Under the pieces are notes generated by a model. That model was not told the origin of the DNA, made no database searches, and worked only from the letters and a program-made list of their open reading frames with translations. Shown piece by piece: positions 1 through 5,936 of a stretch of DNA of 7,043 nucleotides. The position numbers and the translations under genes were made by a program. Location: contig JAOUFX010000141.1 of assembly GCA_029857975.1 (NCBI GenBank), positions 1 to 7,043 on the forward strand, given 5' to 3'. Source of the stretch: Deltaproteobacteria bacterium. GTDB taxonomy: Bacteria; Desulfobacterota; SM23-61. The first letter of the stretch is position 1; every line of letters begins with the position of its first letter.

Positions 1-588
1 GACCCGGAAAAAATCCTGAAGGAAATAAATGATTCCCTAAAGGCCGATGTCAATGCCCTTTTAAAGCAATACAAAGATCCTGCTCTCCAACAGGCTAAAA
101 GCCAAAAACTCCATCTCCGTTACAATGAAGACGAATTGCTGAAAAAAGCCCAGGAAGCCATGCTCAACCCAAAATGGAAAGTACTCCAGGTGGCCAAAAT
201 AAACTTGCCCGACGGCGAAGGAATTTATGTAGGAGATATTCAGGCCGGAACGCAGAAAGCCTATTTATTCGCCAAGCTTGCCAGCCGGGCGCCAACTTGC
301 GACATCTGCCATGCCACCCATTTTATTTTCACTTTCAACGAAAAGGGGGAGATTGTAAATTTTCTCCCTCTTAAAGTGACTAAGCTGAACAACCTTTCTT
401 GGAATGAAAAAGAAATCGAGAAGATGAAGCAGCGCCTTATCGGCCGGTCGATTCTTCAGCCCGTAGACTTCGATTCCCAGGTGGACACGATCTCCTCAGC
501 AACCATGACGGCGCATTTGATCGTGGACAGCGTGAACAAAGCCAAGAGCCTTTATGAAGGGTTGAAGAGCAAAGGGTATATTAAATAA
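1..588 (+). CDS. FMN-binding-domain-like protein with CxxCH motif (5' partial)
   Basis: The frame is open from base 1 to the TAA at 586-588, giving 195 residues, so the true start lies upstream of the window. An internal TTG at 136 or ATG at 160 is only an apparent start. The C-terminus reads D162-TISSAT-T168, which resembles the D-x-(S/T)-(S/G)-A-T signature of FMN_bind domains (RnfG/NqrC/NosR type), where the last Thr carries covalent FMN in proven members. Residues 100-104 are CDICH, a CxxCH pattern as in c-type heme sites or a redox-active dithiol, followed by H107. The N-terminal 50 residues are charged and probably helical. If the motifs are used, the protein should be exported, but any signal peptide is outside the window. 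selC begins 21 bases after the stop with no hairpin between, so read-through into selC is possible. The FMN-binding assignment is by motif only; the substrate and partner are unknown. Confidence 0.8.
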   Translation, partial: DPEKILKEINDSLKADVNALLKQYKDPALQQAKSQKLHLRYNEDELLKKAQEAMLNPKWKVLQVAKINLPDGEGIYVGDIQAGTQKAYLFAKLASRAPTCDICHATHFIFTFNEKGEIVNFLPLKVTKLNNLSWNEKEIEKMKQRLIGRSILQPVDFDSQVDTISSATMTAHLIVDSVNKAKSLYEGLKSKGYIK

Positions 589-609
589 AGTGGCTAAAGA
601 CTATTGAGT

Positions 610-707
610 GGAAGTGGATAGGGCACTGGTGGCTCTCCCGGACTTCAAATCCGGTGTGCCGTCTGAGCAAGGCGGCAGGTGGGTTCGATTCCCATGCACT
701 TCCGCCA
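610..707 (+). tRNA. selC: tRNA-Sec (anticodon UCA)
   Basis: This 98-nt RNA inserts selenocysteine at UGA codons, with SelA, SelB and SelD, none of which is in the window. It has the long bacterial tRNA-Sec form. The acceptor is 610-617 with 696-703, followed by discriminator G704 and an encoded CCA at 705-707. The long D stem is 620-624 with 632-636. The anticodon stem is 638-642 with 650-654, around the loop CTTCAAA (643-649) with anticodon TCA at 645-647. The variable arm has a 6-bp stem, 658-663 with 671-676. The T stem is 679-683 with 691-695, around TTCGATT. As read, the first seven acceptor pairs are good and the eighth would be G617-G696, a mismatch. The gene converges with the Sir2 gene, whose stop codon starts 8 bases after the CCA. 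The fold and anticodon leave little doubt. Confidence 0.96.
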
Positions 708-715
708 TTTTTTTT
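708..715 (+). terminator. T-run directly after tRNA-Sec
   Basis: Eight consecutive T residues follow the CCA end. With the adjacent T arm and acceptor as the preceding structure, they could act as a simple terminator for selC. The run overlaps the first base of the opposing Sir2 stop codon (715-717), so the two genes share almost no spacer. There is no separate G+C-rich hairpin, so this is a weak call. Confidence 0.3.
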
Positions 716-1521
716 CAAGTGCCCATCCTTTTAACCTCTTCCACGATTTGAGGCAGAACTTGACCCGTTTTCCCTTGAATTAGGTAATCCGATATTTTTT
801 GTTCCGTAAGGGGAGTTGGTTCAGCATTGATTTCAATTAAAATAATCCCCATTCCTTTCTCCAGCTGGTGTCGTTTGGCTACCCGGGGTAAATTGGCGAA
901 AGGATAAACTACCGCTGAAGTCCCGCAAATCAACATCAAATCGCATTGCGCTGCTTCTTCTAAACTTCTTTCGGCAACATCGGAAGGAATGGGTTCGTTA
1001 AAGTGGACAACATCACTTTTTATTGCCCCCTGGCATTTTTGGCAAAGAGGCGGCAATTGATCTTCCCGGTTTAACCTCTCCAAGTCAAATGTATTAGGAT
1101 CATATCTGGTGTGGCAAGAAGCACATCTTAGTTTAAAGGCATTGCCGTGATAATCCAAAACTTTTTGGCTTCCTCCTCGTTGATGCAGGTTGTCAACATT
1201 TTGCGTGATAATCCATTGCAATATCCCGATTCGCTCCAGTTCGGCTAAAGCATAATGGCCAGGATTGGGCATTACCTTGCTCAAATCTCCTAACAAAGAA
1301 GGGCCGCTTAATCTTTCCTTCCAGTACTCTTTCGGATTTTTTTTAAATTTTTCATAACTCTGGTAAGCTCTTTTTTCTGCTCCGGGATCTTTAGTCCATA
1401 TCCCCGCTGGTCCCCGGAAGTCGGGTATTCCCGATTCCGTGGAAATCCCCGCACCCGTTAAGGCTATGGCATATTTGCTTGCTATTAAATCTTCAGCCGC
1501 TCTTTTAATTAAATCTTTCAT
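715..1521 (-). CDS. cobB: Sir2-family NAD-dependent protein deacylase (sirtuin)
   Basis: A 268-residue cytoplasmic sirtuin that removes acyl groups from lysines, consuming NAD+ and releasing nicotinamide and O-acyl-ADP-ribose. The catalytic core is complete: GAGIS (23-27) and GIPDFRG (31-37) of the NAD-binding Rossmann fold, TQNVDNLHQRGG (106-117), and the catalytic His in YHGN (H125). A zinc site is formed by C133-x2-C136 and C160-x2-C163. GTS-x-VVYP (200-207) and the INAEPTPL segment (231-238) complete the cofactor pocket. The usual V-x-FGE substrate-loop motif reads VVHFNE here. Overall it looks most like the archaeal Sir2Af1 type. The ATG at 1519-1521 is preceded on the minus strand by AAGGAGG (1526-1532), which fixes the start. 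It stands alone: selC converges at its 3' end and a repeat lies upstream. The physiological substrate is not evident; acetyl versus longer acyl preference cannot be told here. Confidence 0.95.
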   Translation of the reverse strand: MKDLIKRAAEDLIASKYAIALTGAGISTESGIPDFRGPAGIWTKDPGAEKRAYQSYEKFKKNPKEYWKERLSGPSLLGDLSKVMPNPGHYALAELERIGILQWIITQNVDNLHQRGGSQKVLDYHGNAFKLRCASCHTRYDPNTFDLERLNREDQLPPLCQKCQGAIKSDVVHFNEPIPSDVAERSLEEAAQCDLMLICGTSAVVYPFANLPRVAKRHQLEKGMGIILIEINAEPTPLTEQKISDYLIQGKTGQVLPQIVEEVKRMGT

Positions 1522-1525
1522 CTTT

Positions 1526-1532
1526 CCTCCTT
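1526..1532 (-). promoter_or_regulatory. Ribosome binding site of the sirtuin gene
   Basis: Minus-strand AAGGAGG ends four bases before the ATG at 1519-1521. It is a near-perfect Shine-Dalgarno sequence and confirms the chosen start. Confidence 0.75.
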
Positions 1533-1552
1533 CCCTATCAGCTTGCAGGCCT

Positions 1553-1834
1553 CCTCACCTTAATCCTCTCCCCCTAAAGAGACTGTGTCGCAATTTTGTT
1601 AATCGCGAGACCCGGGCGGGAGGGCATTCTTTCGGAATCATAAGGCAGTGGTTCTTCCTTGGATCGAGGCGGGCTGAAAATCAAATATTTCCGCTGCCCT
1701 ACGAATCCGCCGTCTCTTTGAGGAAACAAGCGGGAAAGCTTTGGATAACTTCTTCTCCCGCCGATGCTTCCTCCTTCATGCCCTCCCGCCCGGGCCACGA
1801 CACAGTCTCAAAGAGGGGAGAGGGCGGGGCGAGG
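1553..1834. repeat. Palindromic intergenic repeat, split by an insertion
   Basis: The outer arms are CCTCACC (1553-1559) against GGCGAGG (1828-1834), with one mismatch. The inner arms are CCTCTCCCC (1565-1573) against GGGGAGAGG (1815-1823), a perfect 9 bp. Removing 1579-1809 and one AAA restores a compact hairpin with a 7-nt loop, CTAAAGA. The sequence resembles the CCTCACCCTAACCCTCTCC-type palindromes that recur between genes in many bacterial genomes; that comparison is from memory. It lies between the Sir2 gene start and the permease gene end. Translated frames across it are artefacts of the G+C-rich palindromes. Confidence 0.65.
1579..1809. mobile_element. MITE-like non-coding element, 231 bp
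   Basis: The ends are perfect 12-bp inverted repeats, GAGACTGTGTCG (1579-1590) and its complement (1798-1809). Both sides are bordered by AAA (1576-1578 and 1810-1812), a candidate 3-bp target duplication. Inside lies a perfect 17-bp inverted pair, 1611-1627 with 1778-1794, set asymmetrically: 20 bases from the left terminal repeat and 3 from the right. A further imperfect inverted pair, 1633-1651 with 1691-1709, matches at 15 of 19 positions and forms a central hairpin. There is no plausible transposase gene, so movement would need one supplied in trans. The end sequence recalls some IS256-type termini, but those make 8-bp duplications, so the family is left open. Confidence 0.65.
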
Positions 1835-1911
1835 GGCGAAAGGCTATGGGTTGATATTCCGACCCATTTGGCGACTTCCTTGGAGCCGTCCCTCGGCCTT
1901 CGGGGCCCAAC

Positions 1912-3246
1912 TCATTTTTTGCGCGGAAGCATAAAATGCTCCAGGACCAAGACCAGCACGATGCCCACCACCAGTCCATTTTTTAATAAGGCATGGGCCA
2001 GGAAAGGAAAGGTCCAGAAGAATCCTTCCGGAAAAATGGAGATGATTCCTCCCATGAGGATCGGAATCCCGATGACCAGATAATCCCGTGCCTCCAGGGG
2101 GCGTTCGGACCGGGCAATAACGGAGATCCCTGCTCCTACCTGAGCGGCCATCCCCGTGATCATGGCCGCGCCCACCACCGAGGCCGGAATAGATGACACC
2201 AGAGTCAGAAATTTTTGGAAAAAGGCCAGGATGATCAGAAAAGCGCCGCACACCGTGAGAGCGAAGCGGGTCCCCACACGGGTTACGAGGACCACCCCTG
2301 GACTGATTCCATAGCTCACAGTCCCGATGACACCCAGGGCGCCGGCAACCAAGCCCCCCAGGCCGGTGAGCCCGATCCCTCGGGCGACCCGCCTGCTTAA
2401 ATCCCTTTTGCCCACCACTTCTCCAATGCTGTAGATACTGCCCACGGCGTTGATGATCACAGCCACATAGGCCAACAGGAAAGTAACCATGGCCGAGATG
2501 GAGAATTTAGGGTAACTGGAAAAAAGAGGGTGGGGAAGCGTAAACCAGGAAGCTTCCCAAACCGCGCCCATCCGGAGTCGACCCAGGACGCCCATAAGCA
2601 TCGTTCCCAGAATGATTCCCAAAATTAAAGAAATCGTTTTGGGAAAGCCGGAAAGCCAGTGGCTGAACAGGGCAATTCCTACCATCACGGTAAGGGAGAC
2701 TCCGAATACTACAGGATCTCCCGAGGGGCTCCCGGGCCGGGCGCCAATGATCATAGGAGCCAGGTAAGGAAGGAGCGTAACGGCAATCAAGATGAGGATG
2801 ACTCCGATGACGTTGTCCGTAAAAAGGGGTTCCAGATGGCGAACCAGCCTGAGGGCACTTAACGCGACGAGGAAAATTCCTCCCGCGATCATCCCCCCTT
2901 GAATGGCCGGCATTCCATGGGAAGATAGAATGATAAAACTGAGGAGGAGGGCCGAAGAGGGCCCGTCGAGAAGAGGATAGCGGTGTCCCCAAAGGGTTTG
3001 CAGGACCATGATTGCCCCGGAAAGGATTAAGATCTTTTGAAAGAATAATACCTTTTCCCTGCCCCCCAAGCCGAGGTATTCTGTGGAAATCGAAGAGAGG
3101 ATTACCAGCGTTGGCAAAAAGATGATCCCCCACTGGAATCCGTAAATCAGGCTCCGGGGCCAGGGAGGAAGATCATCCAGGCCATAAACCAAATCCGGCG
3201 CGGATCCTGGGGGCTTTTGCGCAGGGGTTGTTTTTCGTGAGGGCAT
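1912..3246 (-). CDS. NCS2-family nucleobase (uracil/xanthine-type) permease
   Basis: A 444-residue inner-membrane protein, full length for the nucleobase:cation symporter-2 family, expected to import purines or pyrimidines with protons. Family marks are the N-terminal YGLDDLPP (21-28), the WGHRYPLLDGPSSA stretch (86-99) around TM3, and the TM8-loop-TM10 core: NAVGS-x-YS-x-GEVVGKRDLSRR (266-286), then SYGISPGVVLVTRVGTR (311-327). Long hydrophobic segments fit the usual 14 helices. Two polar positions that bind substrate in UraA-type members appear altered. The TM8 Glu aligns with N266 and the TM10 Glu with I314, in SYGISPGV against the YGENIGV-type motif. Substrate therefore cannot be predicted, and a divergent subfamily is likely. 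The ATG at 3244-3246 has only a weak purine-rich leader (AGGAT). The gene stands alone, tail to the 1579-1809 element and head to an AT-rich gap. Confidence 0.92.
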   Translation of the reverse strand: MPSRKTTPAQKPPGSAPDLVYGLDDLPPWPRSLIYGFQWGIIFLPTLVILSSISTEYLGLGGREKVLFFQKILILSGAIMVLQTLWGHRYPLLDGPSSALLLSFIILSSHGMPAIQGGMIAGGIFLVALSALRLVRHLEPLFTDNVIGVILILIAVTLLPYLAPMIIGARPGSPSGDPVVFGVSLTVMVGIALFSHWLSGFPKTISLILGIILGTMLMGVLGRLRMGAVWEASWFTLPHPLFSSYPKFSISAMVTFLLAYVAVIINAVGSIYSIGEVVGKRDLSRRVARGIGLTGLGGLVAGALGVIGTVSYGISPGVVLVTRVGTRFALTVCGAFLIILAFFQKFLTLVSSIPASVVGAAMITGMAAQVGAGISVIARSERPLEARDYLVIGIPILMGGIISIFPEGFFWTFPFLAHALLKNGLVVGIVLVLVLEHFMLPRKK

Positions 3247-3286
3247 TTTAATCCTTTTTTATTCTTGGATCCGGGGGTACCGTTTC

Positions 3287-3316
3287 TTTATTGACAGATC
3301 CCTCTTTCCTTGTCAA
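3287..3316 (-). promoter_or_regulatory. Candidate sigma-70 promoter of the permease gene
   Basis: The minus strand carries a perfect -35 TTGACA (complement of 3311-3316). An 18-base spacer follows, then AATAAA (complement of 3287-3292), a 4/6 match to the -10 consensus. Transcription would start about 30-35 bases before the ATG at 3246. TTGACA also occurs on the plus strand at 3291-3296, making a TTGACA-N14-TGTCAA inverted repeat across the promoter that could be an operator or a coincidence. Confidence 0.35.
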
Positions 3317-3548
3317 GTGGTATCCTGGCTGAATGTTGAACACTTTTGAGTTTATTTTTTCGGAACTAACCTTAGATCAGGAACGTCCGTATCAATTTAG
3401 CGTTTTGAAAAGGCACGCTAAATTTTATTGAAAAGTGAAAATTGCAAACGGAAAAATGCAGGTTTCTCTGAAATGCCTTATTTATTCAGAAATTTTTAAT
3501 TTACATTTTGCATTGAAGTTTAGGCAATTTTTTCAAAGGGGTAAACTG
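3317..3548. other. AT-rich intergenic stretch with one perfect hairpin
   Basis: I see no coding frame in this AT-rich stretch upstream of the permease gene. It contains a perfect 10-bp inverted repeat, AATTTAGCGT (3394-3403) with its complement (3415-3424), around an 11-nt loop. The plus-strand sequence after it is TTATTG rather than a T-run, so a terminator is unlikely. The rest shows only short A/T-rich similarities with no clear repeat unit. Confidence 0.4.
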
Positions 3549-3550
3549 TT

Positions 3551-3786
3551 ACCTAAATTGAGCGATTTTTTTAAACCACAGAGAACACAGAGAATAATTG
3601 CATAGTTAAAAAAACAAGATAAGCTCAATCTTTTCTCTGTGTTCTCCTGTAATCATTTTGTAAGCTAAATTGTTTAATTGTTTTCACTTGACCAGGGCAC
3701 AGAGTAAAGCAGAGAAAAGGAGTTTATTTCCTGGTTTTATCTTAATTTTCCTCTGTGCCCTCTGTGGTGAATCGCCTTTTTTAGGT
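3551..3786. repeat. Compound CCACAGAG-type palindromic repeat, 236 bp
   Basis: The ends are inverted. The left arm (3551-3583) reads ACCTAAA, GCGATT, ACCACAGAG in order. The right arm (3760-3786) is the complement of the same three blocks with short spacer changes. Two hairpins lie inside: GAGAACACAGAGAA (3581-3594) pairs perfectly with 3633-3646, and GGGCACAGAG (3695-3704) pairs perfectly with 3751-3760. The motif (C)CACAGAG or its complement occurs about six times. Similar ACCACAGAG/CTCTGTGGT repeats are, from memory, common between genes in many environmental bacteria. No coding frame is credible here. It may be a non-autonomous element or a structured RNA. Confidence 0.7.
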
Positions 3787-3787
3787 C

Positions 3788-3836
3788 TTACCTAAACGGA
3801 GCGATTTTTTAAACCACAGAGAATATGGGGAATAAT
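3788..3836. repeat. Partial direct copy of the repeat's left arm
   Basis: 3788-3836 repeats 3549-3598 in the same orientation, with about six substitutions and one missing T: TTACCTAAA, then AGCGATTTTTT, AAACCACAGAGAA and GAATAAT. It starts one base after the end of the complete copy and has no matching right arm. The ATG at 3825-3827 arises inside this copy and is not a gene start. Confidence 0.7.
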
Positions 3837-3863
3837 CTAATTGTCCAAGAAATTCTTTTTCCT

Positions 3864-3893
3864 TTGACATCCCAGCTTTTCAACATCTATAAT
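3864..3893 (+). promoter_or_regulatory. Sigma-70 promoter of hflKC
   Basis: TTGACA (3864-3869) and TATAAT (3888-3893) both match consensus exactly, with an 18-base spacer. Transcription should begin near 3900, giving a leader of about 45 bases before the ATG at 3945. It lies just beyond the partial repeat copy. Confidence 0.8.
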
Positions 3894-3944
3894 GAAAATA
3901 TAGGCAAAACGTTTATATCTTTCTGCCGGGAAGGGGGGAAAACC

Positions 3945-4940
3945 ATGAATCAAGAGCTGCCTTTTGATTTCAGCAAATTCCAATTCCCTAAAATCGAGAT
4001 GAAAGTTATTCGCGGAATTGTAGCTGGAATCATCATTTTCATCCTGATATTTTCGTCGGTTTTCACGGTGAACCCGGAAGAGGTAGGGGTGATCCTCCGG
4101 TTCGGGAGATACGTCCGGACGGCGAATCCGGGTATGAACTTTAAATTACCTTTCGGCATCGAACAGGTGACGAAAGTTCCTGTGGAACGACAGTTGAAGG
4201 TGGAGTTTGGCTTTCGAACGGAGGCGCAAAGAGATAGATCTAAATTTTCTACCCGCGCTTACCAACAAGAGTCGCTGATGCTGACCGGCGATCTCAACGC
4301 CAGCGAAGTGGAATGGATTGTTCAGTATCGGATCGCCGATCCATACAAATTTTTATTCAAGGTGCGCGCTACCACCCTGACTTTCAGGGATATGAATGAA
4401 GCCTTGATGCGCGAAGTGGTCGGCGATCGTTCGGTCAACGAAGTGCTGACTGTCGGCCGGGTGGAAATCGCCAATACCGTCAGCAAAAAATTGCAGCAAC
4501 TGTGTGACGAATACGAAACCGGCATCAAAGTGGATCAGGTCGTCCTGCAGGACGTCAATCCCCCCGATTCGGTCAAACCGGCTTTCAATGAGGTGAACGA
4601 GGCGCAGCAGGAGCGCGAGAAAATGATCAACCAGGCCCGGTCGGAATACAACCAAGTGATCCCCAAAGCCCGCGGAACCGCGGCGAGAACGATCGAGGAA
4701 GCTAAGGGGTACGCCATCGAGCGGGTCAATCAAGCCCGTGGGGAGGCCCATAAGTTTAGCGCGGTCTTCAAAGAATATTCCAAAGCCCCGGACGTAACCC
4801 GTCAGAGGATTTACCTGGAAACGATGAATGAAATCCTCCCCAAAGTCGGAAGGAAATTAATCACCGACGAGAAAACCACGGGGATTTTGCCCCTGTTTCA
4901 ACTCACGAAGGAGGGGGAGAAAAAGGAAGGGGGGAAATAA
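3945..4940 (+). CDS. hflK: HflK, SPFH-domain regulator of FtsH protease
   Basis: A 331-residue membrane protein that, with HflC, forms the periplasm-facing SPFH assembly around the FtsH protease and modulates degradation of membrane proteins. A single N-terminal helix (about 22-43) is followed by the conserved VNPEEVGVILRFGRY start of the SPFH domain (42-56). PGMNFKLPFGIEQV (62-75) and the VQYRI-x-DPYKFLF core (126-138) come next. The C-terminal region from about 215 is a charged coiled coil. The frame extends upstream to an ATG at 3825, but that lies inside a repeat and before the promoter. The ATG at 3945 follows AAGGGGGG (3931-3938) and gives the usual short cytoplasmic N-terminus. The Gly/Pro-rich N-terminal extension of E. 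coli HflK (419 residues) is absent. The stop overlaps the hflC start as TAATG, so the two are translationally coupled. Confidence 0.95.
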   Translation: MNQELPFDFSKFQFPKIEMKVIRGIVAGIIIFILIFSSVFTVNPEEVGVILRFGRYVRTANPGMNFKLPFGIEQVTKVPVERQLKVEFGFRTEAQRDRSKFSTRAYQQESLMLTGDLNASEVEWIVQYRIADPYKFLFKVRATTLTFRDMNEALMREVVGDRSVNEVLTVGRVEIANTVSKKLQQLCDEYETGIKVDQVVLQDVNPPDSVKPAFNEVNEAQQEREKMINQARSEYNQVIPKARGTAARTIEEAKGYAIERVNQARGEAHKFSAVFKEYSKAPDVTRQRIYLETMNEILPKVGRKLITDEKTTGILPLFQLTKEGEKKEGGK

Positions 4941-5902
4941 TGAATAGAATGAATTATAAAATCTTGGGCGGCCTGGCCATCCTGGTCATCGTGGGCCTGA
5001 TCCTCCTGTTTTCTTCTGCCTTTGTGGTGAACGAAACGGAGCAAGTCATTATTACCCAATTCGGAAAACCGGTGGGGAAGCCCATTGTTGAAGCGGGGAT
5101 TCATTTTAAACTGCCCATCATTCAAATCGCCAATTTTTTTGAAAAGCGGTTTTTAGCCTGGGATGGCGACCCCAACCAGATTCCGACCAAGGATAAAAGG
5201 TTTGTCTGGGTGGACAGTTACGCCCGCTGGCGGATCCACGATCCCCTCCTGTTCTTCCAACGGGTGCGGGACGAGAGGGGGGCCAAAACCCGGCTGGATG
5301 ACATCCTGGACGGGTTGACCCGCAACGCCATCGCCAACCATAATTTGGTGGAAAGCATCCGTTCGACGAATCGCAAATTGGAAGCTAGTGAAGAATTGGA
5401 GGAAATTCAGGACTCGGAAATAAACCTCCGGATTGATCTCGGCAGAGAGAAAATTACCCGGATGATTATCGAGGCTGCCGCCCCCCGTTTGCAGGTACTC
5501 GGGATTGAATTACTGGACATCCGATTTAAACGGATCAACTATGTTGAAGAGGTGCAAAAGAAGATATACGAGCGGATGATCTCCGAGCGCAAACGAATCG
5601 CCGATAAATTCCGCTCGGAAGGCCAGGGGGAGGCGGCTAAAATTTTGGGAGACAAAGAACGGGATTTGAAAAAGATCGAATCGGATGCCTATCGGCAGGC
5701 GCAAGAAATCAAAGGAAAAGCAGATGCCGAGGCCACCACGATCTATGCCCAAGCCTATAATCAAAGCGCGGAATCCAGGGCCTTTTACCAATTCCTGAAA
5801 ACCATGGATACCTATAAAACCACCCTGTCGGAGAAAGACTGGTTGGTTTTATCGACGAAGGGAGACTTCTTTAAATTTCTCCAAAACCCCTCGGGGCAAT
5901 AA
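4940..5902 (+). CDS. hflC: HflC, SPFH-domain partner of HflK
   Basis: A 320-residue partner of HflK in the FtsH-regulating membrane complex. The N-terminal helix (about 8-28) is followed by FVVNETEQVIITQFGKPVG (28-46) and GIHFKLP (53-59). The conserved W-x-GDP-x-QIPTKDKRF-x-WVD segment (74-92), ARWRI-x-DP (95-102) and the RSEGQGEAAKI helix in the C-terminal coiled coil (around 225) complete the family pattern. Length is close to the usual 300-335. The ATG at 4940 overlaps the hflK TAA by one base and is preceded by a G-rich ribosome site within the hflK tail (GAAGGGGGG). A second in-frame ATG at 4949 is possible. No ftsH gene is present in the window. Confidence 0.95.
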   Translation: MNRMNYKILGGLAILVIVGLILLFSSAFVVNETEQVIITQFGKPVGKPIVEAGIHFKLPIIQIANFFEKRFLAWDGDPNQIPTKDKRFVWVDSYARWRIHDPLLFFQRVRDERGAKTRLDDILDGLTRNAIANHNLVESIRSTNRKLEASEELEEIQDSEINLRIDLGREKITRMIIEAAAPRLQVLGIELLDIRFKRINYVEEVQKKIYERMISERKRIADKFRSEGQGEAAKILGDKERDLKKIESDAYRQAQEIKGKADAEATTIYAQAYNQSAESRAFYQFLKTMDTYKTTLSEKDWLVLSTKGDFFKFLQNPSGQ

Positions 5903-5910
5903 TCATTCCA

Positions 5911-5936
5911 GGCCCAGGAGCTCATGCTCCCGGGCC
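5911..5936. terminator. Strong hairpin after hflC
   Basis: GGCCCAGGAG (5911-5920) pairs with CTCCCGGGCC (5927-5936) with one A-C mismatch; an extra C-G pair closes a TCAT loop. It starts eight bases after the hflC stop, as expected for an operon end. The following plus-strand sequence is TCCCC, not a T-run, so it may be a stabilising or attenuating hairpin. The stop of the minus-strand Gly-rich frame lies in its loop region. Confidence 0.45.

Noticed and set aside
610..1834. Possible genomic island inserted at selC, a known integration hotspot.
   Set aside because: No integrase gene, no duplicated selC 3' end in the window, and the adjacent genes are ordinary housekeeping types.
1895..1907. 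GGCC-N5-GGCC as terminator of the permease gene.
   Set aside because: The stem is only 4 bp and no T-run follows on the minus strand.
1439..2251. Several reading frames of 67-214 codons on both strands across the intergenic repeats.
   Set aside because: They run through inverted repeats and into the ends of the Sir2 and permease genes, have low-complexity Arg/Gly/Pro-rich products with no recognisable domain, and lack ribosome sites.
2507..3133. A 208-codon minus-strand frame inside the permease gene.
   Set aside because: It is an out-of-frame overlap with the NCS2 permease, with no membrane or domain pattern of its own.
3549..3836. CRISPR-like array in the repeat-rich gap.
   Set aside because: The repeats are inverted and nested, with unequal spacing; there are no regular direct repeats with unique spacers and no cas genes.
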